Assembly (NCBI GenBank): GCA_964304625.1
Contig: OZ199839.1
Coordinates: 8,246,001-8,310,000, forward strand
DNA from: Kudoa neothunni
Lineage: Eukaryota > Cnidaria
DNA length: 64,000 bases
Direction: 5' to 3'
Below are positions 51,880 to 63,170 of the stretch, one piece after another (positions within the stretch are counted from its first letter, which is position 1; every line of letters begins with the position of its first letter). Under the pieces are notes generated by a model. It saw only the letters and a program-made list of their open reading frames with translations, was not told the origin of the DNA and did no database searches. Both the position numbers and the translations under genes were made by a program.

Positions 51880-53754
51880 ATGAAAAAACTATTTCCATCG
51901 CTCTACGACACAGAAAAAGTGAACAAAATCCAACAACCTTCCATCCAATTTCGAAAAGCCGAGTCTCATACCAATTTCACTAATGTTGAAGTGGATATTG
52001 TCAACACTGATAATAAAATTTTGCAAATAATGATGGAAGACGAAACACTATGGATCAATTCGTTGGTCGAAACGAGTGGACTGAACGTGGGGAATTTTTT
52101 CGAAGTATTGAGAGATGGGGTTTTATTATGCCAATTGGGAAATGTGATCGAAGGAATCATCGTTGAAAAATCTAATTCTACCTCATCTAAAAGGGACTTG
52201 TTGGGCCACTTTAGGCACAGTAATGTTCCACAAAATTTTATCCAATTTAGCAAACCGGCTAAAACCTCAAACGAGTTCAACAAATTTCTCTACCGAGATA
52301 ATGTTCATAAATTTTTACAATGGTGTCAATCACATCAGTAATTTTATCATCATGGATGAAGAAATGTTGATTGATCTTAACATTTTCAAGGGTACCACAA
52401 TCTGTTCTGTTCGAATCAAACGATTGTGTGGAAATAGATGGTGACGGTAGACGCACAGTGGTTACAGGTATCATGAACCTAGCCCGCTTTTTCTACTACA
52501 AATACAAAATAACACCTCCAGCTATGATTCAGGCCGAAGAAGACATTGGTATAAACAACGAAACATTAGGTACATTTTGGTGTACTTTTGATCAAAGTTG
52601 TATTTGAACTTGTTAGGAGAATCCAACGTTGAAACCAACAATCAAGTACAATGAATTAATGATGAGGTTTATAGATGTATATTCATGTAGGAAACAAAAT
52701 CCAAAGTCACTCCTCAATTTTCCGAAGTGTGTTAATAAGTTCTTGGCTATTTATAATTATTTTTGTAATAGGTTCAAAATATTATGGAAAACTATGATAT
52801 TGGTAATCACGAAGTTGTGATTACCGACGGAAAAATATCGGTGAACGATAAATATTTCCTAATAAGAGTAATTTCATCTCTGTGCTATCAGTCATCCATC
52901 TCAGCCTTTAAATAATCATTTTTTATAATATTTAAGATTGAATAAAAGATATTTTAAAATACAAATTTAAATATACTAACAAAAAGAGGCTTATATACCT
53001 TCTATGTTGATGATTTCATATTGAAATAAATATGCCATTAAAAAGTGCAATAAATTTATCTAGATATTTTAATATATTTCAAGAGATAAACGAAGCGGGT
53101 TTAAGTGTGCTATTGACAAAGAAACAAATTTGTTTAAAGTCGATACCAATAATTATCAGCTTATAGTTTTATCAATATATCTCATTCACTAAAAATGTAT
53201 ATATTTATATAATTTAACTGTATTTTGATGACAATTAAAGTTATTAAAGCATAAAAATTTGTAATTAAAATTCCATTAATAATATAATCCTTCGTAAAAT
53301 CTAGGTAACGCAAGTTAAATATAATTTTGCTTAAAAATCAAAGAATTATTTTTATGTGGATTTCATAAAGGGATCACTAGTGGATTAATATTTTGTTAGA
53401 AAAAAATTTGATATTTTTATTTTCATATATATTTGATTTTTTTATCTGTGGAAAAAATAATTTATTTAAATGTTTATACACGCAAAATGTAAAATTTATC
53501 GATTTATTACAATTTTATTTGATCTTAAATAATATTATATTACAAAGATTTGAATAATAATGCATACTCTTACACAACTTGTCAATGTGTATCGATATGA
53601 TATGAGACGGAGGAACCAATGATTTAATTAATGAACTTTATTGATGTATTGAATGTATTAGAAAATAAATGAACATTTATTGGTGAGAGTTGGTGGTGGC
53701 TGGGAGCCGATTGAAAACTTTTTGATAAAGAAATTCAAAAGAAAAAGTATATAG
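51880..53754 (+). CDS. GAS2-like protein C, compact CH + GAS2 protein
   Basis: Six exons (51880-52337, 52391-52569, 52617-52645, 52691-52726, 52772-52867, 53662-53754) give 296 residues, close to vertebrate GAS2 (about 310). The CH domain covers about residues 48-205 (KILQIMMEDETLWINSLVE, DGVLLCQLGNVIEGI, DNVHKFLQWCQSHQ, PQSVLFESNDCVEIDGDGR). After a 20-residue linker the GAS2-related domain reads VVITDGKISVNDKYFLIR, then HLLVRVGGGWEPIENFLIKK, and stops soon after. The cysteines and the terminal Asp-Pro-Cys-Arg that normally complete this zinc-binding fold are missing. The CH intron (phase 2) and the GAS2-domain intron (phase 0, after the Ile-Arg) are at the same places as in the giant paralogue at 21502-35986. 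The last intron is 794 nt. This looks like the ancestral size of the cluster. Confidence 0.85.
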
Positions 53755-53776
53755 ATAATTGTATGGGATGAGTTGA

Positions 53777-54126
53777 TTTTTAAAAGTAGTTCATTCATTG
53801 ACCGATGATGTATTTTGTAACCCTTCGGATGTGCAGATCGGTAGAGCAATTTATAAATGTAGTAGCTATGAATATTATTTAGAGGAGGTGAATCTTCCAA
53901 GCCTTACAGTGTTAAACTCTACCAAATTCGGTACTGAAAACGACGATGATTGCTGTATAAGACTAAAGTTGAAACTATACGAACATCACGTTTTTTAGAT
54001 AGTGACTTCAAGAAACTACTGATTTCAAAAACCGCCAGTAGCCTGATCTATAGAACTGATATGAAAAATGATCATGTTGAACTGTTAGATATAGTTTGTA
54101 ATCAGAGTGTAAAAACATTAATTTAG
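53777..54126 (+). pseudogene. Coding remnant with one frame change
   Basis: One frame is open from 53777 to 53998 (NPSDVQIGRAIYKCSSYEYY, LPSLTVLNSTKFGTENDDD). A second, overlapping frame is open from about 53960 to 54126 (SDFKKLLISKTASSLIYRTD, ELLDIVCNQSVKTLI). Both have normal protein composition and the switch falls in the overlap. No intron of usual size fits the switch, so either a frameshift has broken the gene or a sequencing error is present. No family is recognised, and no clear start codon is seen. Confidence 0.4.
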
Positions 54127-55154
54127 GGTTAAGAAAGACCCTTTGGTTTTACGAAGTTCCGGGTTTATTGAGTAATTTTTCCCATTTATATTAAAATTTT
54201 GTTTATTCAATTTTAAATGTTTAAGAATCGATGACAATTATTGCCACAAATCGAATGACAAGAATCAAAATCTTAAAGGTCAGCAATTTTTTAAGTAAAA
54301 AACCAATAATGTTTTAGTGCCTACGCGCGATAAAGTCACACAGCCCACGTCTGCGTATATTTATTTTGAGTGAAAATTTAGTTAATAGAAAATTTTAGCA
54401 CTCCTCGAAACAACATATTAAGGTAACTAAAGATTACTATTTTTAAATAACAATCCTTTAGCTTGGAAGTGTTGAATCGATATCTTGAACGATTCGAGAA
54501 CATCATTAACACAACCAACACTCAGAACTCGTCTTTATCTATGTATAGAACCTTTCAAAAATACACCTCTTGTAAAAATAAGTACGTGAATTGAACAAAA
54601 ATTCCTTTAACAAATGGTTATAAGAATCACATTAAACACAACTCTAGTTTCAACAAAACATAATTCGACCATTGAAACCACTAAAAACGACATGTATTTA
54701 TCTAATATTATAAGATAATTAGAGCTTGATTCGTGATGTTGAGATTATACTTTTTATGTATTATCGAATATTACATTAAATTAACATTACTTTAATTAGA
54801 AATATAAAATCAAAAATTCTCAGAAAAGCCAACAGTATAGGATCTAAAACGTTAATCAATCGGTTTAGATTATACTTTTTTTATACATTATATTAGGAAA
54901 TCGCCTTTGAATCAATTTGCCAAAAGGCAATGTTCCATCGGTTATGCTGAATTTATTGTGAGTATTCACGTGAAAAATAACATAAGCCAACCGTAATTTA
55001 ATTATTTTCTTGGTGGAATAGTTCAAATGAGGGTGTGAATAGATCAATTGTTTTATACAACAATTTGATAAACGATAAAAAATTGCCGATAAATAAACTT
55101 TCAAACGAGTATTCAGAATATATTTCTCTTAAATAGAACTAAGCTAAAAAATTT
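54127..55154. other. Gene-poor stretch
   Basis: A 79-codon frame on the minus strand (55104-54865, with LRLAYVIFHVNTHNKFSITD) is the only item of note; it matches nothing I know and lies right beside the foldback element. Otherwise nothing is seen. Confidence 0.4.
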
Positions 55155-56742
55155 ACGGTAATGGTATAATGTATGTGACGCCAGAAAAACACCATCTGGC
55201 GTCTTTTTTTTCTCGGTTTTTCTTTTAAGATTTTCAATAATAAATAAAAAGAATACTAACTGAGAATATTGAGCCGAAATAAATTGCTTCTAAATTTTGT
55301 CCTAATTTCTATTCGACTACAATCGGTTACACGTGTACACCACATCCTTTTGAAATAAACACTGAAAAATAGCTGATTATTTGCATATTCTGTCCTAATT
55401 AGTATATTATAATCATTATTTTAATTTTCTACGTATTCACATACCAAATTTAGCATAGTAAACCTGCTAAATAAGCTAGTCTATTATTAAGAAATAATGT
55501 GTCATCTACCTTTATTTCTAAACACCAAATCAACTTTTAAACCATTTTGTAACATAAACAATTGTTGATTTTAGTTTATAAATTTTTATTAGTACATTAT
55601 TATTAACGAAGTAATTTTTATACATCAATTACTTGCGAAATTGAAACTAACAATAATTATATTAATCGTACAATGATATTTTTGATTATAAAATCAAAAA
55701 TAATCATTAATTAAAAATAATTCAATGCGTATTTATTTATCTGAAGATATTGAATTGGAAAACTTTTACAAATTATAAATCGTACGTTTATCTATTTATT
55801 TTAAATTTCGACACAAAGTACACAATTAATTAGCTTGACAAATTATACTTCATTTATTGTGATAAAAATATTTGTTTTAATAAAATAATGTTTAATTATT
55901 GTTATAATATATAATTAAGCTTTGTAATGAAATCATTTTTAATTTAAATCTGTATGTTTCGCCTAAATCATTCTTTGCAAAAACTACCAAGCTGTTAACG
56001 CGCAGCTGAAGTGTTAAGCAATGTATTTGGAAGTATAATCAGTTTTATGGAGATTTACTCGTTCAAAATTTCTTACGAATTTTAATATTGAATTTTCTAA
56101 ACGAGTATATATTTTATTATTGTTAATTTGTTTGTTGAATTAAAGGAGACCACACTAGAGAAAAAAGTACGGTTTCAAGGGGAAACACTAGTTTTACATC
56201 TCAACTACCTCAAGTAGTTATCCCGTAAAAGATAAGTAATTCTTACAGCTGTAAGCGAAGGAATAATCAATGCGATTTCTCTTTTTTAAAGTGAAGGTTT
56301 CAAAATTCCAACAATTAAAATCACATCTTTTTGTAGCAGTTATAAGGTAACCCTTTTTTACTAATTTGTAAAATAATCTATCATGATCATTAATTAAACA
56401 GAAAAAGTCATTGTCCCCTCTAAACTTAAATGGTCCATTATCACGATTTTCACGTGGTAAATAGAACCAGAAAATTAATATCGTTTTTATTAAAAATAAT
56501 GTAAAATAGAAATTTGTGAAATTTGCAACATAAGTAAATTATCAGATATTTTTCGGTGTTTATTGCAAAACTATGTGGGTTATACGTGAATCCGACTATA
56601 GTCGAATAGGAATTGGGGGAAAATTTCGAAGCAATTTATTTGCACTAAATATTCTTTTTATTTATTATTGATAATCGTAAAAGAAAAAACGAGAAAAAAC
56701 GGACGAAAGATGGTGTTTTTCTGGAGTCACATACTTTACCGT
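55155..56742. mobile_element. Foldback element with ~270-bp inverted arms
   Basis: The left arm (about 55155-55430) and right arm (about 56469-56742) are inverted copies with clear alignment throughout: TATGTGAC(G/T)CCAGAAAAACA, CAATAATAAATAAAAAGAAT, AAATAAATTGCTTC, CCTATTCGACTA/TTCTATTCGACTA, AATAAACAC(T/C)GAAAAATA and, at the inner end, TTAATTTTCT. The outermost shared bases are ACGGTAA. About 1.04 kb of AT-rich spacer has no open frame. This is the layout of a non-autonomous foldback or long-TIR DNA transposon. The target duplication was not resolved. Confidence 0.8.
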
Positions 56743-57106
56743 TACGAAATGTACATGTACATATAAAATATAACTCAATATTATAGTGACCCCAATGCAA
56801 ATATTCAAAATAATCAACTCCAAATTAGGAGTAACAAAAAGTGATTAAAATTAAGCATGTTGCCATTTTTACGCCTTTATAAAGTACTGTAAAGTCAACT
56901 TCAATAACTGGTTCCAATAAGGCGGAAAGGAATATTAAAAAGTAGACTCTCTTGTACGATCGAAGAGTTTATTGAGTGCATGTTTAGATTGCTTCATAGA
57001 CCAACTAAAATCAATATCCGTGTTAATAAGAATAAACCAAATTCAATGTAATTATCTCAGTTTAATTAAACAAAAATATTGATTTGTGAAATAAAAATAC
57101 GTTTAG

Positions 57107-57326
57107 AGTATTTCAACACTATTACAAAAGTAACAAGCCCCATTCAATACCAAGCCCCTCACTTTTGCGATTCTTGGAGATTTGGAGAAATAGTATCCAA
57201 AGATTGTATTCATATTAATAAATATACTCTTTCATTAAATTGTATGAGTAGAAAGACAACATCAAACAAACAGATTTTACCTGTACGAAAATGGAGTAGT
57301 GGTAGAAATTCCGTTCAATCTGTTGT
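57107..57326 (+). CDS. Isolated internal exon
   Basis: The exon is bounded by acceptor ACGTTTAG and a strong donor (GTAAGT), phase 1 in and phase 2 out, 220 nt. It encodes EYFNTITKVTSPIQYQAPHF, then CDSWRFGEIVSKDCIHINKY, and ends in KWSSGRNSVQSVV. No family is recognised. Composition is clearly protein-like. Neighbouring exons were not found within about 2 kb either way, so it either belongs to a gene with long introns or is a relic. Confidence 0.4.
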
Positions 57327-60049
57327 GTAAGTCAATAAAATATTTTTCTATTCAAAATTGCTTTTAATAAAAAATTTATTAAAAATTAAATTCTTTTTCA
57401 TCTATGCCTGTTTAGGCTAATTTAACCTAAAATAAAAAGTGTCGATCATTATTGATGTGAACTTAATTTAGGCACAAAAGAAATGTGTCTAACCAGTTGT
57501 CATGGAGTCCAATTTGAGCGATTTATGTTACAGAAACCACTATCTCTCTAACTAGTCGCATCCTTTGACAATGTTTTATGACTAATTCCTGTTAAATGTT
57601 GTGTGTATTCGTTTTTATACAGTTCAAACGAGCGTTGACTCCAAATACAATAGGCAATCGATTTCCGTACTTTTACTTTTTCTTCTCTTATACATAATTA
57701 TTAGAGTCAGAACTATTTTAGTAACTTCAGACAGTTTATTTTATGTAATTTATACGAAGTTTTTTCATAAAAAATAGGGATTATAGATTTTACATAGTTT
57801 TTCGGCCCTACTCTAATTTTCACAATTCTATGCATTAATTAATTACATCCGCAATATTATTGTGAATCATTTTGACAAAAAGAATAGTTAAATATTTTTC
57901 CATTATTTAAAAAGTTGAGAATGAAAGTTGATAAATATTTTAAATTTCGAGATTCTGATCCCGTACATATTTCTGGTTCGAGAACTCCGAAAATAAGAAT
58001 ATCGGATTAATTCCCTCATATAAAATAAGTTTGAATCCATTCAAAAGAAACATTCTGGATGAGGAATTAAATAATAATTTGTATGCTATAGTTTGTAATT
58101 GATTAAAGGCATTAGAGTCAAGAAATCTGATTTATTATAGAAGATTAAATGTGTGAAAAAATTAGAAAAGGAGTTCAATTAACAAAATTATTACATTTAA
58201 GAGATTTTATGGTTCTAGGTTGTGTCTTAATTTAAAACTGATCAATTTTCATGGGTGACCATTTATACATTTAATGCTGTCATCATAACTGATAAAACCA
58301 ATTTAGTGATATTGCTGAAAGATATTCTACAGACCTTTTTTAAAAATTTATATTAAACTATAGTATTTAATCAACAAAACAATGTTTAATTATTGTAATA
58401 TGTACACATTTTCTAAAGTAAACTTTGATTTACGTCTAGAATTCAATTCATACCTAGATAGAGATCGAAAATTATTTTTGAGCTAATTTTATACGTCCAT
58501 TTCTAGGAGATGTTCGGTTCGTCCTTTGATTTGTCATCGCAAGAATTAACGATTTTTTATGACAATAAAAATTTACCCATTAAATTTGAGTAAAATAAGA
58601 AAGCGAGAATGATGATGAAATATCTAAATAATATCTAATTTTTAAAAATAGTAATTTCAAAAGTATTGTTAACAATTTATAAGGATGTTACTGTCGCCCA
58701 ACTCTTAATTATGAAAATAAATTATATAACATCATTAAAAAAATTCAGCAAGTTAACTACCATCGCTCAATAAACGAATAATTTATTTTTCAAAGCCCAA
58801 CTAAATAGTATTTCGTTTAAAACCCTCACTATTGCATATGATAATGATCTAAATACATAGCCACCCGATTTTCTTCAAGTTGTGTAAAAAATATTTCTTA
58901 AAATTAATAATTGTGAAGTTTATTATGTTACTTCAATACAAAATATTTTAAATTGTCTGCAAACACATAAAAAATGTACGTAAAATCAATCGGTCGGTGA
59001 TGCATTTTCAGTAACTTTCCTCTGGTCCTAAGGGGATTACGGAAGATCGATTACCCACTGTACTACAATTAGATCGGCCGGTATAAACATGATTATTTAT
59101 AATCAAATATTATGTTAGTCTAAATTTACTTAATTATAAAAGCCTCAAAATTATCAATGAAATTGTAGTTTTTTTTATATATTCATAATAGAGTTTATGG
59201 AGTATCCACGTAAATAATGCAGAGCCTAAACTTGAAGTGCACGGTGTCCATAGTTTAAGTTGATGTTTCCCAACCGAGGTCGGTAAATTAATTTCTGGGG
59301 TTCCGTGAGAAGGCTTTTATTCTTAGAAAATTAACCTTTGAAAAATTATTGGTTATAATAATATTAGGTTTCAATAAAACGTTCTGACACAAAAATATCA
59401 TGAATTTAAATATATGTCGTTAATATACTTGTTTATGGGTCTCTATTTATTTACTTTGGCTAATCAAGGGTCTGTAAAACTAAATAAATCGGGAAACACT
59501 ATTAAATGAGAAACAGGAAAGATTGCATGATAATTAAATTTAACGGATTTTAAAATATTAAATTTTTATATATCCTTTGAGTGAAAGTAACTAGGATTAA
59601 AATTTACTGTTTGAATAACCTCCACCATCGTGAATTTGAGTTTTCGGTGTAAAAAACCGCCCAAATTTTTTTTATTTAATTCGGACCTTTTGATTTATTT
59701 AGTAATAATAAAATTCATATTATTGTTGTATTAAAACATTTTCTCTCAGCATTAGGAACACTCCATGTGAGCTTTACTTCAGAGATGATCATATAATAAA
59801 TGTGAAATTGATGTGCCTAAAAAGCTTTAAGTGCGATTTTTATGCTTTATTCACATAAATAACAATTTTTGTAACATATATATGTTAAACCTTTATGTAA
59901 ATTAATGAGTTAACATAAAAATATTTAATTTCCATAATATAATATATTATAATATAATTTAAATCCAAATTTCAAAATTTAATTAGCTATTTAAAATACA
60001 TTTTTGTTTATAAATGGATTCCATATTAAAAAAAATCGCTCAATTTTTA
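57327..60049. other. Gene-free AT-rich stretch
   Basis: No coding exon is supported. A hAT-like MITE lies at about 59262-59501 (listed separately). Otherwise nothing is seen. Confidence 0.5.
59262..59501. mobile_element. hAT-like MITE, ~240 bp
   Basis: The left end reads GATGTTTCCCAACCGAGGTC; the right end, reverse-complemented, reads TAGTGTTTCCCGATTTATTT. GTGTTTCCCAACC-type termini with GGGGTTCC just inside are typical of short non-autonomous hAT elements. The 8-bp target duplication is not clear (the flanks share only TTAA). No open frame is inside. Confidence 0.55.
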
Positions 60050-61003
60050 TCATGATGGAAATTCACGTGGGCCTCAAATGGATTAAAAAAACAAACTAAG
60101 AATACCGACAATATGCCAATATTTTCTCCTACAAATATGAGTTCTATTAAAATATAACAGAAAATTTTAATTTGTACATTCATTCAGGTCCCCAAATAAT
60201 CAAAATCCTTGCACATTCCTCCTTTTGGGTTCCAATGGATCCACGTTTTTTCTACCAACCATGAAAGAAAAATAATTTACAACAATTTTGATATATAGAT
60301 AATATTCGATCGAGAGAAAACAGAGATAAATTGAAAAAACTATGTATACATTAAATACCTATCATTACCGATGAGTAAAACACTGCCATAAATGGCTTTG
60401 AGTGTGATATTTTGAATAAATTTTATGATATATTTTGATAATTTGGTTATTTACATCATTCCATTATTTTTGAAGATAATAAATGCTATCGAAACATATT
60501 CGAAGTTAAGGATGGTGTTAATTGGTTTTCTTATGCTTCAAACAGAATCACCTTCTTAGCAGGAAATAGATTCCTCATATTTTATGATGAATCTATTTTC
60601 TCAACTGCTATTCCAAACATTAGCAAGTTTTCCAACTTTAATTATCCAAATTATTTGAAGACTTGTCAACAAAAGATTTATTAGCTAGCTTATTTGAAAA
60701 TCCATAATTTTATTCCCATTGTTAAATTTAATTTAGGATGACTCAAATTGCTTTGGAGTATTAGAATGCGAGGGGGTATTTTTCGAAAGATTATACCATT
60801 AACAGGTCAATTCAAATTTCGTAGGCTATTCATTATGAAGATTTCAAAAAGAGAGAAGTTTTAAGAACCATAAATAAGTTCTGCCGCAGTTATGATATTT
60901 TTGAGGGTTGGAAAGATTGTCGTTTCGAACTTTATTACCCCCAGGAGAGTTTAACCATTGGTGAGCAGCTATCTACTTCTAGGGAAAATTTCCCATTGGA
61001 CAG

Positions 61004-61030
61004 TATACATAGTATGCATAGTATGCATAG
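61004..61030 (+). repeat. 9-bp tandem repeat at the mariner insertion site
   Basis: CATAGTATG is repeated about three times immediately left of the TA that flanks the mariner, inside the piggyBac transposase frame (it reads as repeated His-Ser-Met). Confidence 0.8.
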
Positions 61031-61034
61031 TATA

Positions 61035-61950
61035 CATGGGCTGATAAAAAAATATCGAGACTTTTTAAATAAAAAAATATATACACAAATCTAATGAATT
61101 TTTTATCTCCCTCAAAATACTCTCCGTCCGCATCAATACATTTTTTCCAGCGTTGCCTCCACTTAAGGAAGCATTGTAAAAATCATTTTTTTTCAGTGTC
61201 TTGAGCTGCTCCATCGCATTCTGTTTTATTTCCTCAATGGAGTGGAATCTCCTCCCTTTTTATTGGAATTCAATTTCTGGGAACATAAAGAAGTCGAATT
61301 ATCCAACGTCTCGAGGAATACACATAGGGTGGTTTACGACGAATAGCATCCCGTAAATTCCGCAAAACTCTGAGATAATGGTAATACTTTAATTTCACAC
61401 CAAATTTCATCACCTATTACGATACAATTAATGAATTCATCGTCTATTGATGCCCGTTGAAGTAGATCTTTTGACGTAATAAGCCGCAATTCTTTTTGTT
61501 CGGACGTGAGCATTCGCGGGGAAAATTTGTCAGCAATTCTTCTCATATTAAGATTAGCAGTCAGAATAGCTTGACATGATCCAAACTATCAATCGAATTT
61601 CTACCTTCTTTAAATCGTTTATGCCATTCAAACACTCTATTTCTACGCACGGAATTGTCTAAAAATGCTTTTTGAATCATTTCATAAGTTTCGGTACTGT
61701 TTATTCCTAGTTTTACACAGAATTGAATACAAATTCTCTGCTCGTGGTTTCTGACATTTTCGAAAGCGACGTCGACCCATTCCTCGACTTAAACAACTAG
61801 CTGCCATATTTATTTTGATATTCATTGTTAAATTATTTTGCACAAAAATATGCGAATACATATTTTTTATAACATTCTATTGTTTTAAAATTACATCTTT
61901 GTTATACGAGGGATATTTAAAAAGTCTCGATACTTTTTGATCAGTCCATG
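61035..61950 (-). mobile_element. Internally deleted mariner transposon
   Basis: 916 bp flanked by TA (61033-61034, 61951-61952). Terminal inverted repeats of about 36 bp match: CATGGGCTGATAAAAAAATA on the left and CATGGACTGATCAAAAAGTA on the right, both continuing TCGAGACTTTTTAAAT. The minus strand carries transposase pieces: RICIQFCVKLGINSTETYEM, FEWHKRFKEGRNSIDS, KFSPRMLTSEQKELRLITSK, INCIVIGDEIW (first catalytic Asp with the usual Thr changed to Ile), DFFMFPEIEFQ and GRRFHSIEEIKQNAMEQLK. The part between HKRFKEGR and the QKELR block, and the catalytic core after GDEIW, are deleted. A frameshift follows the first ATG (61807) and stop codons are present. It cannot make transposase. Confidence 0.9.
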
Positions 61951-63170
61951 TATGCCGTCAAAGTTGGCACTGTACGGAATTATGTATTTTCACCTTACCA
62001 ATCCAGGGACCGAGTACACTCAAAATTTTTCTGTGTATTTTGATAAAGATAATAATGAAACGCCAAAAAATGTTGTCGCGAATATTGTTCTAGACCTTGT
62101 GTCGACATTAACGGAAAGTGGTAGAAATATCATTTATGATAATTTCTCTATTTCTGTGTTCGTTGCCCAAGAAATCTTACACGAGGAATGACTGGAACAA
62201 TCCGAATTAATCAAAAAGATATTACAAATTATTTAAAAAGGAATTCACAACAGGATGTTTCGATGCATTTTTGTTTAATCGAAAACTAGTCCCAATCTCC
62301 TATGCTCCTTCAAAAAGTAAAGCAGTTTTACTACTAACAACATCCGATTTCATTACAAATGTTGAAGATACAGACTGAAAACACCTGTTGTTGTGTCTGG
62401 AAATAATCGATGTAAAGGAGGGGTAGAAAAAAGGATTATATTATTGCTACAGCAAGTGTAAAAAGCAGAAGAATCGATGGCTGGCAGCAGCATTCTTCAT
62501 TATGGATGGTAATAGCATGATTTATTCAATTTATCCTTCTAAGACAATTTTCTATGATCACAATTGTTCAAGAATTAAGTTTATAGAAGAGCTTGAAGAT
62601 GGTTTGGCGAAGGATTATGTTCAGAGAAACAAAAATCGTGTTGATAAAAGTTATAACTGCATAAAAGAATTTCTTTGTCGCAACCGAAGCTGTTATTGTT
62701 CAAGATTTCGAGACAGAAAAGCGAGGAAATTTTTGTTTTTTTCGTATAGCCATCTGCAATGAAAGCAATTCAAAAGTTGTTTGCGTGACATATCATGATA
62801 TTAAAAACCAAAATAATATTAACATCTTGCATTTTATCTATTTTTAAACAAATGTATTGCGGGTATTATTGGGGGATTCATCGTGAAGGAAAGTATTTTT
62901 AGGATTTCTTTAATGGGGACTAATGTACAATTTTTATTAAACTCCGTTAGATTAAAAAAAGAAGTTAATCTCGTTCAGTTTGACGCCTAATTTATCCCTT
63001 TAAATATTTCGGCAATGGTCGTCAACACTCGTTGGTATTATAATTGTAACATTTTTCAATATTTTATCAGTAGTTTTCTCTCAAACTTTATTATCTTACT
63101 TATTACATTTTTTCCATAATTATTGCGAAAAATGTGGGGTTTATTAGACCCCAAATTATAAAATTGTTAC

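Larger units (their letters stand above)
60050..63170 (+). mobile_element. Decayed piggyBac-like DNA transposon
   Basis: Transposase-derived sequence is recognisable from about 60880 to 62760. Before the mariner insertion: FELYYPQESLTIGEQLSTSR, matching the piggyBac signature around PGxxLTxDEQL. After it: MPSKLALYGIMYFHLTNPG, then VVANIVLDLVSTL and IIYDNFSIS, corresponding to the conserved MPSKPxKYGIK and DNFFTS blocks. Then MTGTIRINQKDI, SYAPSKSKAVLLLTTS and KNRWLAAAFFIMDG. The acidic residue of the usual DEQL is changed to Gly-Glu, and several stops and frame breaks are present (one between LLLTTS and the NRWLAAAF part), so it is dead. GGGTTCCAATGGATCC near 60218 and GGGGTTTATTAGACCCC near 63132 are palindromes of the kind found near piggyBac ends. 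They suggest an element of about 2.2 kb before the insertion; the outer limits are approximate. Confidence 0.75.
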
